From positions 59,975-123,974 of the forward strand of contig NZ_MRCB01000003.1 of NCBI RefSeq assembly GCF_001904635.1: a stretch of DNA of 64,000 nt. Direction: 5' to 3'. Numbering within the stretch: the first letter of the stretch is position 1; each line of letters opens with the position of its first letter. The notes below the pieces were generated by a model. It did not search any database and was not told the origin of the DNA. It saw nothing but the letters and a program-made list of their open reading frames with translations. Position numbers and translations under genes: made by a program. Below, piece by piece: positions 44,477-52,850 of the stretch. This DNA comes from Hydrococcus rivularis NIES-593 (lineage in GTDB: Bacteria > Cyanobacteriota > Cyanobacteriia > Cyanobacteriales > Microcystaceae).

Positions 44477-44767
44477 CTATTGCTTGGTGCTATGGTTTCC
44501 ATGAGTCGGACAGGGAGGCGCAGAAATAGAACGGTCTAACCAACCTACTGCTTGATTCAACCGGACTAGCGCTTCTTGAGGTTGTTCTTTAAGCAGAAAG
44601 ACTAATGCTGCCGACAATTGTTGTCCCGCTTGCGCTGGACGATTAGCTTTGAGACAATGCCAGTCATTCGGCGCGATCGCCAGACGTTCTGCTAAAGCTT
44701 GAGCAAGTTCCAGAGTGCTAAAAGCTTGGAGAGCCTCTGTTTTTGACTGTTGAGCGGGAAGAGTCAT
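44477..44767 (-). CDS. Small cyanobacterial hypothetical protein (96 aa)
   Basis: Starts MTLPAQQSKTEALQAF and is mostly helical, with QALAERLAIAPNDWHCLKANR and LVFLLKEQPQEALVRLNQAVGWL. The C-terminus is short and polar. I think it belongs to a cyanobacterial family of unknown function (perhaps DUF6439), but this is from memory. It is convergent with the RsbW-like gene and divergent from the coiled-coil gene. Confidence 0.55.
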   Translation of the reverse strand: MTLPAQQSKTEALQAFSTLELAQALAERLAIAPNDWHCLKANRPAQAGQQLSAALVFLLKEQPQEALVRLNQAVGWLDRSISAPPCPTHGNHSTKQ

Positions 44768-44872
44768 AGGAAAATTAAATTTTCGATTTTGGATTGGGGT
44801 AAGGGATAATTGAGAAACCTAGAGCTAACGATTTCTATCTCTAGTTTAAGTTCAAACCAGAATCGTGGAATA

Positions 44873-45274
44873 ATGTCCCCAGAAAATCCCAGCCAGCCAA
44901 ACGGAGATAATGAAGAATTCGAGCAAGAACTGATGAGAGTAGAGCGTTCTTTGATAGCTCTCAAACAGCGTTACGCTCAAGTACAACGGGATAGTCAGCA
45001 TCAGACAGAACTTCAGCAACGCGAGCAACAGCTTCAGCAACAATGGCAAAGAATTCAGTCGCCTGAGTTAGAAAAAGAATTACAGCAAATTAAAGAACAC
45101 CTTCAAGATTTAGAAGTTTCCTTAGAGAGCGCTTTACTGTCGGATCGCCATCTCAAAGCCTTATTCTGGGAAGGAGTGCGACGCGGCTTAATGGGAGAAG
45201 TCTTCTGGCAAATCGTTCGCTTCGGAGGACTAGGAGTTGTTCTAGGGTGGTTGCTCAAGTCCTGTGCCCGATAG
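44873..45274 (+). CDS. Coiled-coil protein with C-terminal membrane anchor
   Basis: From the ATG at 44873 the protein is 133 aa. Residues about 18-90 are a Gln/Glu/Arg-rich coiled coil (EFEQELMRVERSLIALKQRY, then the Q-rich QQREQQLQQQWQR). The C-terminal 30 residues hold one membrane helix (FWQIVRFGGLGVVLGWLLKS). Its function is unknown. An upstream TTG frame from 44810 exists but lacks family support. Confidence 0.65.
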   Translation: MSPENPSQPNGDNEEFEQELMRVERSLIALKQRYAQVQRDSQHQTELQQREQQLQQQWQRIQSPELEKELQQIKEHLQDLEVSLESALLSDRHLKALFWEGVRRGLMGEVFWQIVRFGGLGVVLGWLLKSCAR

Positions 45275-45279
45275 CAGAT

Positions 45280-45378
45280 ATGACATCACATAGAAATGGA
45301 AAATTGTCAAGAAAAAATCAGCTTGTCTATCGCCGCTTAATCGAAAGTTTACAAATTCCTGCTAAAAACCGTCATTAA
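45280..45378 (+). CDS. Possible 32-residue basic ORF
   Basis: An ATG at 45280, 6 bp after the previous stop, gives MTSHRNGKLSRKNQLVYRRL then IESLQIPAKNRH and TAA. It is strongly basic. It could be a small protein or a remnant. No clear ribosome-binding site. Confidence 0.25.
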   Translation: MTSHRNGKLSRKNQLVYRRLIESLQIPAKNRH

Positions 45379-45525
45379 TTTAAATTGTTAGTAAAGTTAG
45401 TCCACTTACGTAGCGTTTGCGTGGATTTACTGAATAAGACTTTCTATAATGAATTTCAGAAACGGACTAGGGCACATTACCTAGTCCTAAAAGAAAGATT
45501 TTTACTGTTGGGGATATTATAACTG

Positions 45526-46335
45526 ATGAAATTCAGAAATGCATTAGCCTGCGTAGGCGTAATGGCAGGCACTTATTTTGTCCTTTCGGCTACTTCTGCT
45601 CAAGCTGCCATAATAAGCTCTGGAACATACAAACTCAAAAATCATCCTGTTGGAGCGTTCCAACCACCTGCATACGGTCTGCGTCTCGATGGGTTACTAA
45701 CCAGAAATACATTTGTAGCAGGAGGTGCTACCTACTCAAATGAAATTTATACCTTCGATTTCGAGAATTCCCAGTCCGAAATGTTCTTGACTTATGATGA
45801 AGGAGCTAAAACTATCCGTATCTTCGGAAAAGCATTCGGCGGCGAGGATATCGGCGGCACAAATCCCAGCGATCCCAACAACGGTTATAAATCTGGTACC
45901 GCGGCAGTTTGGAATATTGACTTTACCTATAAAAACGTTACCCAGGTTTTAGGCGATGACGATTTAGAAGTGACGGGACTATCTAAAGAGTCTTCCTATA
46001 CAGTTGGTTCTGGAACGATATCATCTTCACTGGGAACGTTCAATCTGTCCTCTCAGGCTGACGAATCTGGGCTGTTTTTCCGCTTAGGCAATGAAAACGA
46101 CGATTTGGGACACAGAGGATTTTCGGGAATTTCTGGTTGGGGTTGGATCAATCATGTTAAAGACGATCCCCATCAAACCCAGCCCAATTACACAGATCAT
46201 CACATCGCTGCTTCCGACTGGATATTCACGGTTGGACCCAAAGTATCGGTTCCCGAACCCACTTCTATTTTAAGCTTACTAGCAATCGGCACTCTAGGGG
46301 CGGGTTCTCTGAGAAAGAAGAAGCAGGATGCCTAA
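45526..46335 (+). CDS. PEP-CTERM sorted exported protein
   Basis: The 269-aa protein has a Sec signal peptide (about 1-28, ending TSAQAA) and a C-terminal PEP-CTERM sorting signal: VPEPTSILSLLAIGTLGAGS, then RKKK at the end. The middle (about 30-240) is Gly/Asp/Asn-rich, with no recognised domain. An exosortase outside the window would process it at the envelope. It is followed by a good terminator at 46403-46438. Confidence 0.88.
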   Translation: MKFRNALACVGVMAGTYFVLSATSAQAAIISSGTYKLKNHPVGAFQPPAYGLRLDGLLTRNTFVAGGATYSNEIYTFDFENSQSEMFLTYDEGAKTIRIFGKAFGGEDIGGTNPSDPNNGYKSGTAAVWNIDFTYKNVTQVLGDDDLEVTGLSKESSYTVGSGTISSSLGTFNLSSQADESGLFFRLGNENDDLGHRGFSGISGWGWINHVKDDPHQTQPNYTDHHIAASDWIFTVGPKVSVPEPTSILSLLAIGTLGAGSLRKKKQDA

Positions 46336-46402
46336 AATTTAGGAAGCTTCGCCAGCAAATTCCTTAATCCTCCAATCGATCCTACGCACTGATTTACAAT
46401 AC

Positions 46403-46438
46403 AAGGGTGGGCAATTGCTCGCCCTTATTTTTATTTTT
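46403..46438 (+). terminator. Rho-independent terminator of the PEP-CTERM gene
   Basis: AAGGGTGGGC... pairs with ...CGCCCTT (one G-U) around a GCAATTGC core, followed by ATTTTTATTTTT. Confidence 0.75.
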
Positions 46439-46515
46439 ACTAATCAATCTAGCGGAGGATAATGAGGTCGATAGCGTAGTAATATAAAATACAATTATAT
46501 TACAATCGGGCTGTT

Positions 46516-47694
46516 ATGACCTCTCAATTTGAATATGGCTCCATCTCCAGCTTGCAGGAAATACAGCGGCTGGGAGAAATTATCCAACAGTGTTTTGGCG
46601 GTTCTCCTAACGACTGGGAGCGTTACCTCAATCGCATCGGCGCTGAAAATTTCCGTGTCCTCCGCCAAGGGGAAAGAGCGATCGCAGGCTTAGGGATTTA
46701 TCATATGGGGCAGTGGTATGGCGGTAAAATCCTATCGATGGCGGGAATTGCCGCAGTTGGCGTACCGCCAGAAGATCGCGGCAAGGGAATCGCCTACGAA
46801 TTATTAAGTCGCGCAATTGAAGAACTTTATCAGCTGGGAGTTCCCATTTCCGTGCTGTATCCCGCCACTCAAGCACTCTATCGAAAGGTGGGATACGAAC
46901 AAGGCGGAAGCTTCTGTCGCTGGGAATTATCAGTTGCTAGCATTTGGCTACAAGAACGCAATCTTTCCATCTATCCCGTCAGTCCAATTAACTATACGAT
47001 TTTTGAGGACATCTACAACCAACAGGCTCAGGTTAATAATGGTAACTTAGTTCGCCATCGAGCGATTTGGGAGCAAGTGCTCGAACCTCCAAAAGAAGAG
47101 GCAATTTATGCTTATCTTATCGGTTCTGAGAACGAACCTGAAGGCTACATAATTTTTACTCAGAATCGAGAGAAACAAGAGTCAGCGATCGAGATTAGAG
47201 ATTGGGCAATCCTAACAGCATCAGCCGCCAAGCGCTTGTGGACGTTTTTAGGCGACCATCGCTCCCAAATCGGTAAGATATCTTGGCGCGGTTCGCCATT
47301 TGACCCCTTCCTGCTGCTTTTACCCGAACAAACAGCCAAAATCATCGATCGCATGAATTGGATGCTGCGAATAATTGATGTGCCTTCAGCTTTGTCAAAG
47401 CGGGGTTATCCGATGGGGTTAGAGGCTGAATTACACTTAGAAGTTCGGGATGATTTATTAGCTGCTAACAATGGTAAATTCTGTCTAAGTGTATCCGAGG
47501 GACGAGGTGAAGTCACTAAAGGCGGAAAAGGTACTTTCCAAATAGATATTCGTAGTTTAGCGTCTCTTTATACAGGTTTCTTAACTCCCCAGCAACTGCA
47601 ACTTCTAGATAGACTGAAGGCGACGCAAGAAGATTTAGAGACGGCAAGATTGTTATTTTCTGGTTCTCATCCTTGGATGGCAGATTTCTTTTAG
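46516..47694 (+). CDS. GNAT acetyltransferase, Eis-like with SCP2-like C-terminus
   Basis: The 392-aa protein has an N-terminal GNAT domain with GIAAVGVPPEDRGKGIAYEL (acetyl-CoA-binding motif A) and PISVLYPATQALYRKVGYEQ. A second GNAT-like region follows in the middle, and a C-terminal sterol-carrier-like domain (about 300-390). This is the domain plan of Eis family acetyltransferases. The substrate is unknown; Eis proteins acetylate aminoglycosides or other amines in some bacteria. Confidence 0.8.
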   Translation: MTSQFEYGSISSLQEIQRLGEIIQQCFGGSPNDWERYLNRIGAENFRVLRQGERAIAGLGIYHMGQWYGGKILSMAGIAAVGVPPEDRGKGIAYELLSRAIEELYQLGVPISVLYPATQALYRKVGYEQGGSFCRWELSVASIWLQERNLSIYPVSPINYTIFEDIYNQQAQVNNGNLVRHRAIWEQVLEPPKEEAIYAYLIGSENEPEGYIIFTQNREKQESAIEIRDWAILTASAAKRLWTFLGDHRSQIGKISWRGSPFDPFLLLLPEQTAKIIDRMNWMLRIIDVPSALSKRGYPMGLEAELHLEVRDDLLAANNGKFCLSVSEGRGEVTKGGKGTFQIDIRSLASLYTGFLTPQQLQLLDRLKATQEDLETARLLFSGSHPWMADFF

Positions 47695-47792
47695 ATTTTG
47701 ATAGGGGATGAGTGCGATCGCAACTATGATGAGTTGCTAGTTGAAATTTAAAAAAGTATTTAGCGAGTCAATTAAGGAGTAAGCGCGATCGC

Positions 47793-49385
47793 ATGGATTT
47801 CAATCTCAACGATTATCCCTATCCTTCCCAACGCCGCGTGATTCTAGGCAAACGCTGCGCCGCTGCAACCAGCCAACCCCTAGCCACGCTGGCAGGGATG
47901 GAAATGTTTTTGGCGGGAGGGAATGCCGTCGATGCTGCCATTGCCATGGCGATCGCGCTTACCGTTGTCGAACCGACTTCAAACGGGATTGGTTCCGATG
48001 CTTTTGCGATCGTTTGGGATGGGAAACTACATGGACTCAATGCTTCGGGGAAAAGTCCCCAAAATCTTTCCCTCGATTGCTTTGCTGGAATGCTAACCAT
48101 GCCGGGATTGGGATGGTTGACAGTGACAACACCGGGTGCAGTCTCGGCGTGGCGAAGTTTGTGGGAGAAATGGGGCAAATTGCCTTTTGAACAATTATTT
48201 GCGCCTGCGATTCGCTATGCAGAAGAAGGCTTTCCCGTGTCTCCCCTCACCGCACAAGCTTGGAAACGTGCAGCAGAAATTTATCTTCCTCTAACCTCGC
48301 CAGAATTTCAACCCTTCAAACAAGTCTTTTTTCCCAATAATCGCGCCCCAGAGACGGGGGAAATTTGGCACAGTCGAGCACATGGCAAAACCTTGAGAGA
48401 AATTGCAACAAGCGGCACAGAGAGTTTTTATCGCGGAAAAATTGCCGAAACGATCGCCAATTTTGCTTCGGATACGGGAGGTTTTCTAACCGCTGCCGAT
48501 CTCGCCACTCACCAACCGCTTTGGGTAGATCCGATTTCCACCCAATATCGTCAGTTACAGGTGTGGGAAATTCCTCCTAACTGTCAAGGAATTGCTGCTC
48601 TCATGGCGATCGCTATTTTAGAAGGTTTCGATATGGCAAGCTATCCCCGCGATTCGGTAGAAAATTTTCACAGGCAGATTGAAGCAATGAAACTTGCATT
48701 CGCGGACGTTCATCGCCACGTCGCCGATCCGGATTTTATGGAAGTTGCTGTCGAACACCTATTAGACAAAACCTACGCCAGAGAACGCCAACAATCGATC
48801 CAACACCAAGCGATCGAACTCGCTCAATCGGGTTTGCCAAAAGGAGGAACTGTTTATTTATGTGCCAGCGATCGCGATTTGATGGTGTCCTATATTCAAT
48901 CCAATTATGACGGTTTTGGCAGCGGCATTCTCGTTCCCGGTACGGGGATTTCCCTGCAAAATCGGGCCGCTGGTTTTACTTTAGAGGCGGGACATCCCAA
49001 TCGAGTCGCACCTGCCAAACGTCCTTTCCATACGATTATTCCTGGATTTCTGACACAAGATGGGGCACCGCTGGGAGCCTTTGGTGTCATGGGTGCGCCG
49101 ATGCAACCGCAAGGACACTTGCAAATGGTTGTTAATATGGCTGATTATCAAATGAATCCTCAAGCAGCCTTAGATGCCCCAAGATGGCGATTTTTGGCGG
49201 GTAAGAGCGTGCTTTTGGAGAAGGGTGTACCCCATCGCATCGTTGAGGGATTGATTAAACGGGGTCACGACGTTCAAATTGCTCCTGAATTCATGTTTGG
49301 GAAAGGTCAAATGATTCTGAGACATGGAGATGCGTTAGTTGCTGCTTCCGAACCGCGTGCCGATGGATTAGCTTTGGCCAGCTAG
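47793..49385 (+). CDS. Gamma-glutamyltransferase family protein
   Basis: The 530-aa Ntn-hydrolase starts MDFNLNDYPYPSQRR, has GGNAVDAAIAMAIALTVVEP, GIGSDAFAIVWDG and GWLTVTTPGAVSAW. T353 in GGTVYLCASD is at the autoprocessing position, where the small subunit begins. There is no signal peptide, so it is closer to cytosolic YwrD-like members than to the periplasmic enzyme. It acts on gamma-glutamyl compounds such as glutathione or its conjugates. An AAGGAG site lies 16 nt before the ATG. Confidence 0.9.
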   Translation: MDFNLNDYPYPSQRRVILGKRCAAATSQPLATLAGMEMFLAGGNAVDAAIAMAIALTVVEPTSNGIGSDAFAIVWDGKLHGLNASGKSPQNLSLDCFAGMLTMPGLGWLTVTTPGAVSAWRSLWEKWGKLPFEQLFAPAIRYAEEGFPVSPLTAQAWKRAAEIYLPLTSPEFQPFKQVFFPNNRAPETGEIWHSRAHGKTLREIATSGTESFYRGKIAETIANFASDTGGFLTAADLATHQPLWVDPISTQYRQLQVWEIPPNCQGIAALMAIAILEGFDMASYPRDSVENFHRQIEAMKLAFADVHRHVADPDFMEVAVEHLLDKTYARERQQSIQHQAIELAQSGLPKGGTVYLCASDRDLMVSYIQSNYDGFGSGILVPGTGISLQNRAAGFTLEAGHPNRVAPAKRPFHTIIPGFLTQDGAPLGAFGVMGAPMQPQGHLQMVVNMADYQMNPQAALDAPRWRFLAGKSVLLEKGVPHRIVEGLIKRGHDVQIAPEFMFGKGQMILRHGDALVAASEPRADGLALAS

Positions 49386-49430
49386 CGATCGCGCTTACCT
49401 CGAAAGAATAAACTAATTCTCCTACAGCTA

Positions 49431-49491
49431 ATACCAATTTTCAGGTTTTCGCGATCGACTATCTGTGTCATTAATGAATGAAAAATGGTAT
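49431..49491 (+). repeat. 61-bp MITE-like element, copy 2
   Basis: Identical over all 61 bases to the reverse complement of 27692-27752. Terminal inverted repeats ATACCAATTTTC / GAAAAATGGTAT. It overlaps by two bases the start of the 90-bp repeat copy 2, followed closely by the IS630 remnant. Confidence 0.8.
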
Positions 49492-49577
49492 ACGTAGTGC
49501 GTTCGCGTAAGCACATACGTCTCGCTCGCTTTTCATGCTTGCTCGAACGCGAGCTAGAAGCCCGCACTACTGGTTAT
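49490..49577 (-). repeat. ~90-bp dispersed repeat, copy 2
   Basis: Reverse complement relative to 36876-36970, sharing ACCAGTAGT, CTTCTAGCTCG, CGAGCAAGCATG, AAAAGCGAGC and GACGTATG blocks. It ends 3 bp before the left end of the IS630 remnant. Confidence 0.7.
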
Positions 49578-49597
49578 TATAGCGGTGTGCAGAGTAG

Positions 49598-49912
49598 TTA
49601 AGTACAGTAACAACAATGAGCAAACCAATTACGAACATCTTTCAAGGTAATAAGCTGTAAGCCATCACGAATCGCATCATGCAATGTATCTTGGGTTCGG
49701 GCTTCGACAGAACGAAGGTAAGCTTTGAGTTTAGACCACAGATTTTCAATCGGATTAAAGTCTGGTGAATAAGGAGAGAGATAGATAACCTTGGCTCCGA
49801 CTGAGGCGATCGCTTCAGTGACCCCTTGAACTTTATGAGCAGGTAAATTATCCATAACCACAACCGCCCCTGACCATAACTGAGGAACTAAAATTTTTTC
49901 AATAAACCACAA
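49598..49912 (-). pseudogene. IS630 transposase, C-terminal fragment
   Basis: The 104-residue frame carries VVVMDNLPAHKVQGV (the second catalytic Asp) and SPYSPDFNPIENLWSKLKAY (the catalytic Glu region) of the DDE transposase. It opens at a TTG only because the upstream part is missing. The first catalytic Asp has been lost. Confidence 0.9.
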
Positions 49913-50051
49913 ATGTATGATAACGTTTGAGCAATCTTCTAACGCAATCTGGGCTGACTTTAAAACGTTTGGCTAGCTGACGAATCGAACCTTCTTGGTT
50001 TTCGTAAGCTATCACAATTTTTTGGCGCAAGTCTAGAGAGTAAGGCTTCAT
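49899..50051 (-). pseudogene. IS630 transposase, N-terminal fragment
   Basis: ATG at 50051 gives MKPYSLDLRQKIVIAYENQE, then GSIRQLAKRFKVSPDCVRRL with the HTH region. It then runs out of frame and stops at 49899, overlapping the C-terminal fragment in another frame. The internal deletion joined the two pieces in different frames. Confidence 0.88.
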
Positions 50052-50116
50052 TAAAAAATCTATTTTAACTATTTAGTACAAATGATTGTACTTATTTGAT
50101 CTGCACACTGCTGTAT

Positions 50117-50462
50117 ATTTGTTCGATCGGATTTGATATCGCGATGCAGATTTCCTAATTCTTGCCAGTCGTACAAGCAATCTTTGGATGATTGCTTTTT
50201 GCCGACAAAACGCTTGCTCTATCGGTCAAATTCTAGAAAGCTTAGTTTTAATTTCTAAATCCCCTCTCATCTCAGAAAAAATACGCAGAATTCTAAAGCC
50301 ACTGACGATAAAACACTTATCAGTAAAAAGCAACGAGATCGGTTACCGATCGCATGAAACAACCCTTTAAAAACCTACAAGCGGATTCACTTTAATAGAT
50401 ATTTACTGATGCGATCGTCAAAAAATATAATGAATAAAATCAGCTTAATGTAGTAGTTACCA
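50117..50462. other. Intergenic region before the SDR gene
   Basis: This 346-bp spacer contains a hairpin AAGCAATC (about 50175-50182) with GATTGCTT (about 50189-50196), followed by TTTTT. It looks like a terminator on the plus strand but has no obvious gene to end. Several short frames are not convincing. Confidence 0.5.
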
Positions 50463-51398
50463 ATGGGAACGCCAAGCCAAGATCTTCCTTTCTCCAAACG
50501 AGTTATTCTCATCACTGGTGCATCGGCTGGAATCGGCGCAGCGCTAGCCGAGGCTTTAGCCAAGAACTTTTCTGGTATCCGTTTGGTGTTATCTGCTAGA
50601 AGACAAGACAAATTAGAGCAAGTCGCCACTCAATGCCGTCAAGCTGGTGCTAGCGTTCTCGTCGTACCTACGAATATGGCTGACGAAAACCAAATAAAAG
50701 CCTTGGCGCAAAGTGCCTTACAAACGTTCGATCGCGTGGATGCTTTAGTCAATAATGCGGGTTACGGACAAATGGGTCCAATAGAATTAATTCCTCCGGA
50801 AGCCGCCAAACAGCAGTTTGCCGTCAATTTTCACGCTCCTTTACTCTTGACTCAAGCGTTAATTCCTGCGATGCGCGATCGCGGGGGAGGAAGAATCGTC
50901 AATATTAGCTCGTTGGGCGGGCGGATGGCTTTTCCGGCAGGGGGATTGTATAGCTGTTCTAAATTTGCCCTCGAAGCCCTCAGCGATGTTTTGCGGATGG
51001 AATTAAAGGCATTTAACATTCAAGTCAGCGTGGTAGAACCCGGTCCGGTAGTGACGGAATTTTTTCGCGTCGCTTGGGAGGAAATTCAACACACCGTACC
51101 AGAACCCACACAAACGATTTATCATCCGGCTTTTGAAAAAATAGAGGCGATCGATAAGCAATTGCAACTCCTCGGTTGGACTTCCGAACGAGTTGCCAAA
51201 GTTATTATCAAAGCACTCACTGCAAGACATCCTCGTCCTCGGTATATAGCTGCTACAGGCGGCAGTATTTTTGTCCCCTTGATGACGAAAGTTATGCCTA
51301 CCCGGTTTACCGATGCCTTCTGGAAGCATTTTTATGGAATCGATCGCGTCGAACGAGAATGGAGAGAAAAGGTCAGGATTGCTGGCAAGCAACTTTAG
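50463..51398 (+). CDS. Short-chain dehydrogenase/reductase
   Basis: The 311-aa protein has the classical SDR motifs: ILITGASAGIGAALAEAL (TGxxxGIG cofactor site), LVNNAGYGQMG (NNAG), NISSLGG with the catalytic Ser, and GGLYSCSKFAL with the YxxxK pair. Near the C-terminus, WRVA-like divergence and an FVPLMTKVMP segment suggest membrane association. The substrate is unknown. It is convergent with purB. Confidence 0.9.
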   Translation: MGTPSQDLPFSKRVILITGASAGIGAALAEALAKNFSGIRLVLSARRQDKLEQVATQCRQAGASVLVVPTNMADENQIKALAQSALQTFDRVDALVNNAGYGQMGPIELIPPEAAKQQFAVNFHAPLLLTQALIPAMRDRGGGRIVNISSLGGRMAFPAGGLYSCSKFALEALSDVLRMELKAFNIQVSVVEPGPVVTEFFRVAWEEIQHTVPEPTQTIYHPAFEKIEAIDKQLQLLGWTSERVAKVIIKALTARHPRPRYIAATGGSIFVPLMTKVMPTRFTDAFWKHFYGIDRVEREWREKVRIAGKQL

Positions 51399-51466
51399 TC
51401 AAGGGATTGTACAGTCGTCTTTATGAGTTCCCTGTCGCCTCCGCCAGCTTTGAGCGGGTAAAACTA

Positions 51467-52762
51467 TTAAATCCCCAATCGCTGATAGATTTCGTCTAGG
51501 TTTTTCAAATGTTGTTGCGGATCGAAGCACGATTCAATTTCTTGAGGGGATAACAGTTGCGTTACGCGAGGATCTTTGCTAATTAAGTCGTGGAAATCTC
51601 CCTCTGGGGTATTCCACGCCTGATGAGCGCAGGATTGGACGACTGTGTAAGCTTCTTCCCGACTCATTCCTTTGGCAACTAGGGCAAGTAATACTCGCTG
51701 ACTGAAAATCACCCCGCCGTAAACGTTCATATTCCGCTTCATGTTCTCTGGATAGACCAACAGATGCTTGACTAGGTCGGTTATCTCTTTAATCATGAAA
51801 TGGATCAGAATGCAGGTATCGGGAAGTATGACCCGTTCTACGGAACTGTGGGAAATATCCCGTTCGTGCCAGAGAGCAACGTTTTCTAATGCGGCGACAA
51901 CATGACCTCGAATAATCCTCGCCATCCCCGTCAAGCGTTCGGAACGAATGGGATTGCGTTTGTGAGGCATAGCAGAAGACCCTTTCTGTCCTTTTAAGAA
52001 AAACTCCTCGACTTCTAGGACATCGGTGCGTTGCAAGTTGCGAATCTCTACGGCAAAGCGTTCGATCGAGGCAGCTAACAGGGCGAGTTGTTGAACGAAT
52101 TCCGCATGGCGATCGCGGGAAATGACTTGAGTAGAAGCCGTATCGGGATCGAGTCCCAGTTTTTGACACGCGATCGCCTCTACTCTGGGGTCGATATTAG
52201 CATAGGTTCCCACCGCGCCAGAAATCTTGCCCACAGCGATATTTTCGCGCAGACGAACCAGGCGATCGCGATTTCTGAGAACTTCAGCCAACCATCCCGC
52301 CAATTTAAAGCCAAAGGTGATCGGTTCGGCGTGAATGCCGTGCGATCGCCCTACCATAACTGTATTGCGGTGTTGTTGCGCTTGATAGCGAATCGCTTGG
52401 ATTAACTCTTCGAGGCATTCTAAAATTAGGTTCAGGCTGGCTACCAGTTGTAATGCCAAAGCCGTATCGAGGACATCCGAACTGGTTAATCCTAAATGAA
52501 TATATCTGCCAGCATCGCCAACGTACTCGTTGACGTTGGTAAGAAAAGCAATTACGTCATGGCGAACTTCTGCCTCGATCTCTAATACTCGCTTGGGATC
52601 GAAATTAGCTTTTGCCTTAATTTCTTCAACCGCTTCCGCTGGTATGTAGCCCAATTCTGCCTGTGCTTCGCAGACTGCAATTTCGACTTGCAGCCAGGTT
52701 TTTAATTTATATGTCTCTGTCCAGATTTCGCCCATTTCGGGCAAGGTATAGCGCTCGATCAC
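51467..52762 (-). CDS. purB: Adenylosuccinate lyase
   Basis: PurB cleaves succinyl-AICAR and adenylosuccinate in purine synthesis. The 431-aa protein starts at a GTG (52762) giving the family N-terminus IERYTLPEMGEIWTE. It has TSSDVLDTALALQL, VGRSHGIHAEPITFG and the signature GSSAMPHKRNPIRSE of the fumarase/aspartase superfamily. The frame is open to 52882, but the extra 40 residues do not fit the family. Confidence 0.95.
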   Translation of the reverse strand: MIERYTLPEMGEIWTETYKLKTWLQVEIAVCEAQAELGYIPAEAVEEIKAKANFDPKRVLEIEAEVRHDVIAFLTNVNEYVGDAGRYIHLGLTSSDVLDTALALQLVASLNLILECLEELIQAIRYQAQQHRNTVMVGRSHGIHAEPITFGFKLAGWLAEVLRNRDRLVRLRENIAVGKISGAVGTYANIDPRVEAIACQKLGLDPDTASTQVISRDRHAEFVQQLALLAASIERFAVEIRNLQRTDVLEVEEFFLKGQKGSSAMPHKRNPIRSERLTGMARIIRGHVVAALENVALWHERDISHSSVERVILPDTCILIHFMIKEITDLVKHLLVYPENMKRNMNVYGGVIFSQRVLLALVAKGMSREEAYTVVQSCAHQAWNTPEGDFHDLISKDPRVTQLLSPQEIESCFDPQQHLKNLDEIYQRLGI

Positions 52763-52850
52763 GGCATCGCCCAATACAACCGTCTTATTGTACAGAATTC
52801 TGCATCCCGAAAGCGGATTTTTGTAAAAGTTTTTACGCTGATACCAGCGA

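Larger units (their letters stand above)
49581..50112 (-). mobile_element. IS630-family insertion sequence remnant with both ends
   Basis: The left end AGCGGTGTGCAGA (49581) and the right end (complement AGCAGTGTGCAGA at 50112) match at 12 of 13 bases, and similarity continues into a TAAGTACA block. Each end is flanked by TA-rich sequence, the usual IS630 target. The transposase is present as two pieces with the middle deleted. The element is 532 bp, about half of a full copy. Confidence 0.85.

Noticed and set aside
50188..50370. 60-aa plus-strand ORF upstream of the SDR gene
   Set aside because: No start signal, domain or conserved look; it contains a hairpin with a T-run at its beginning.
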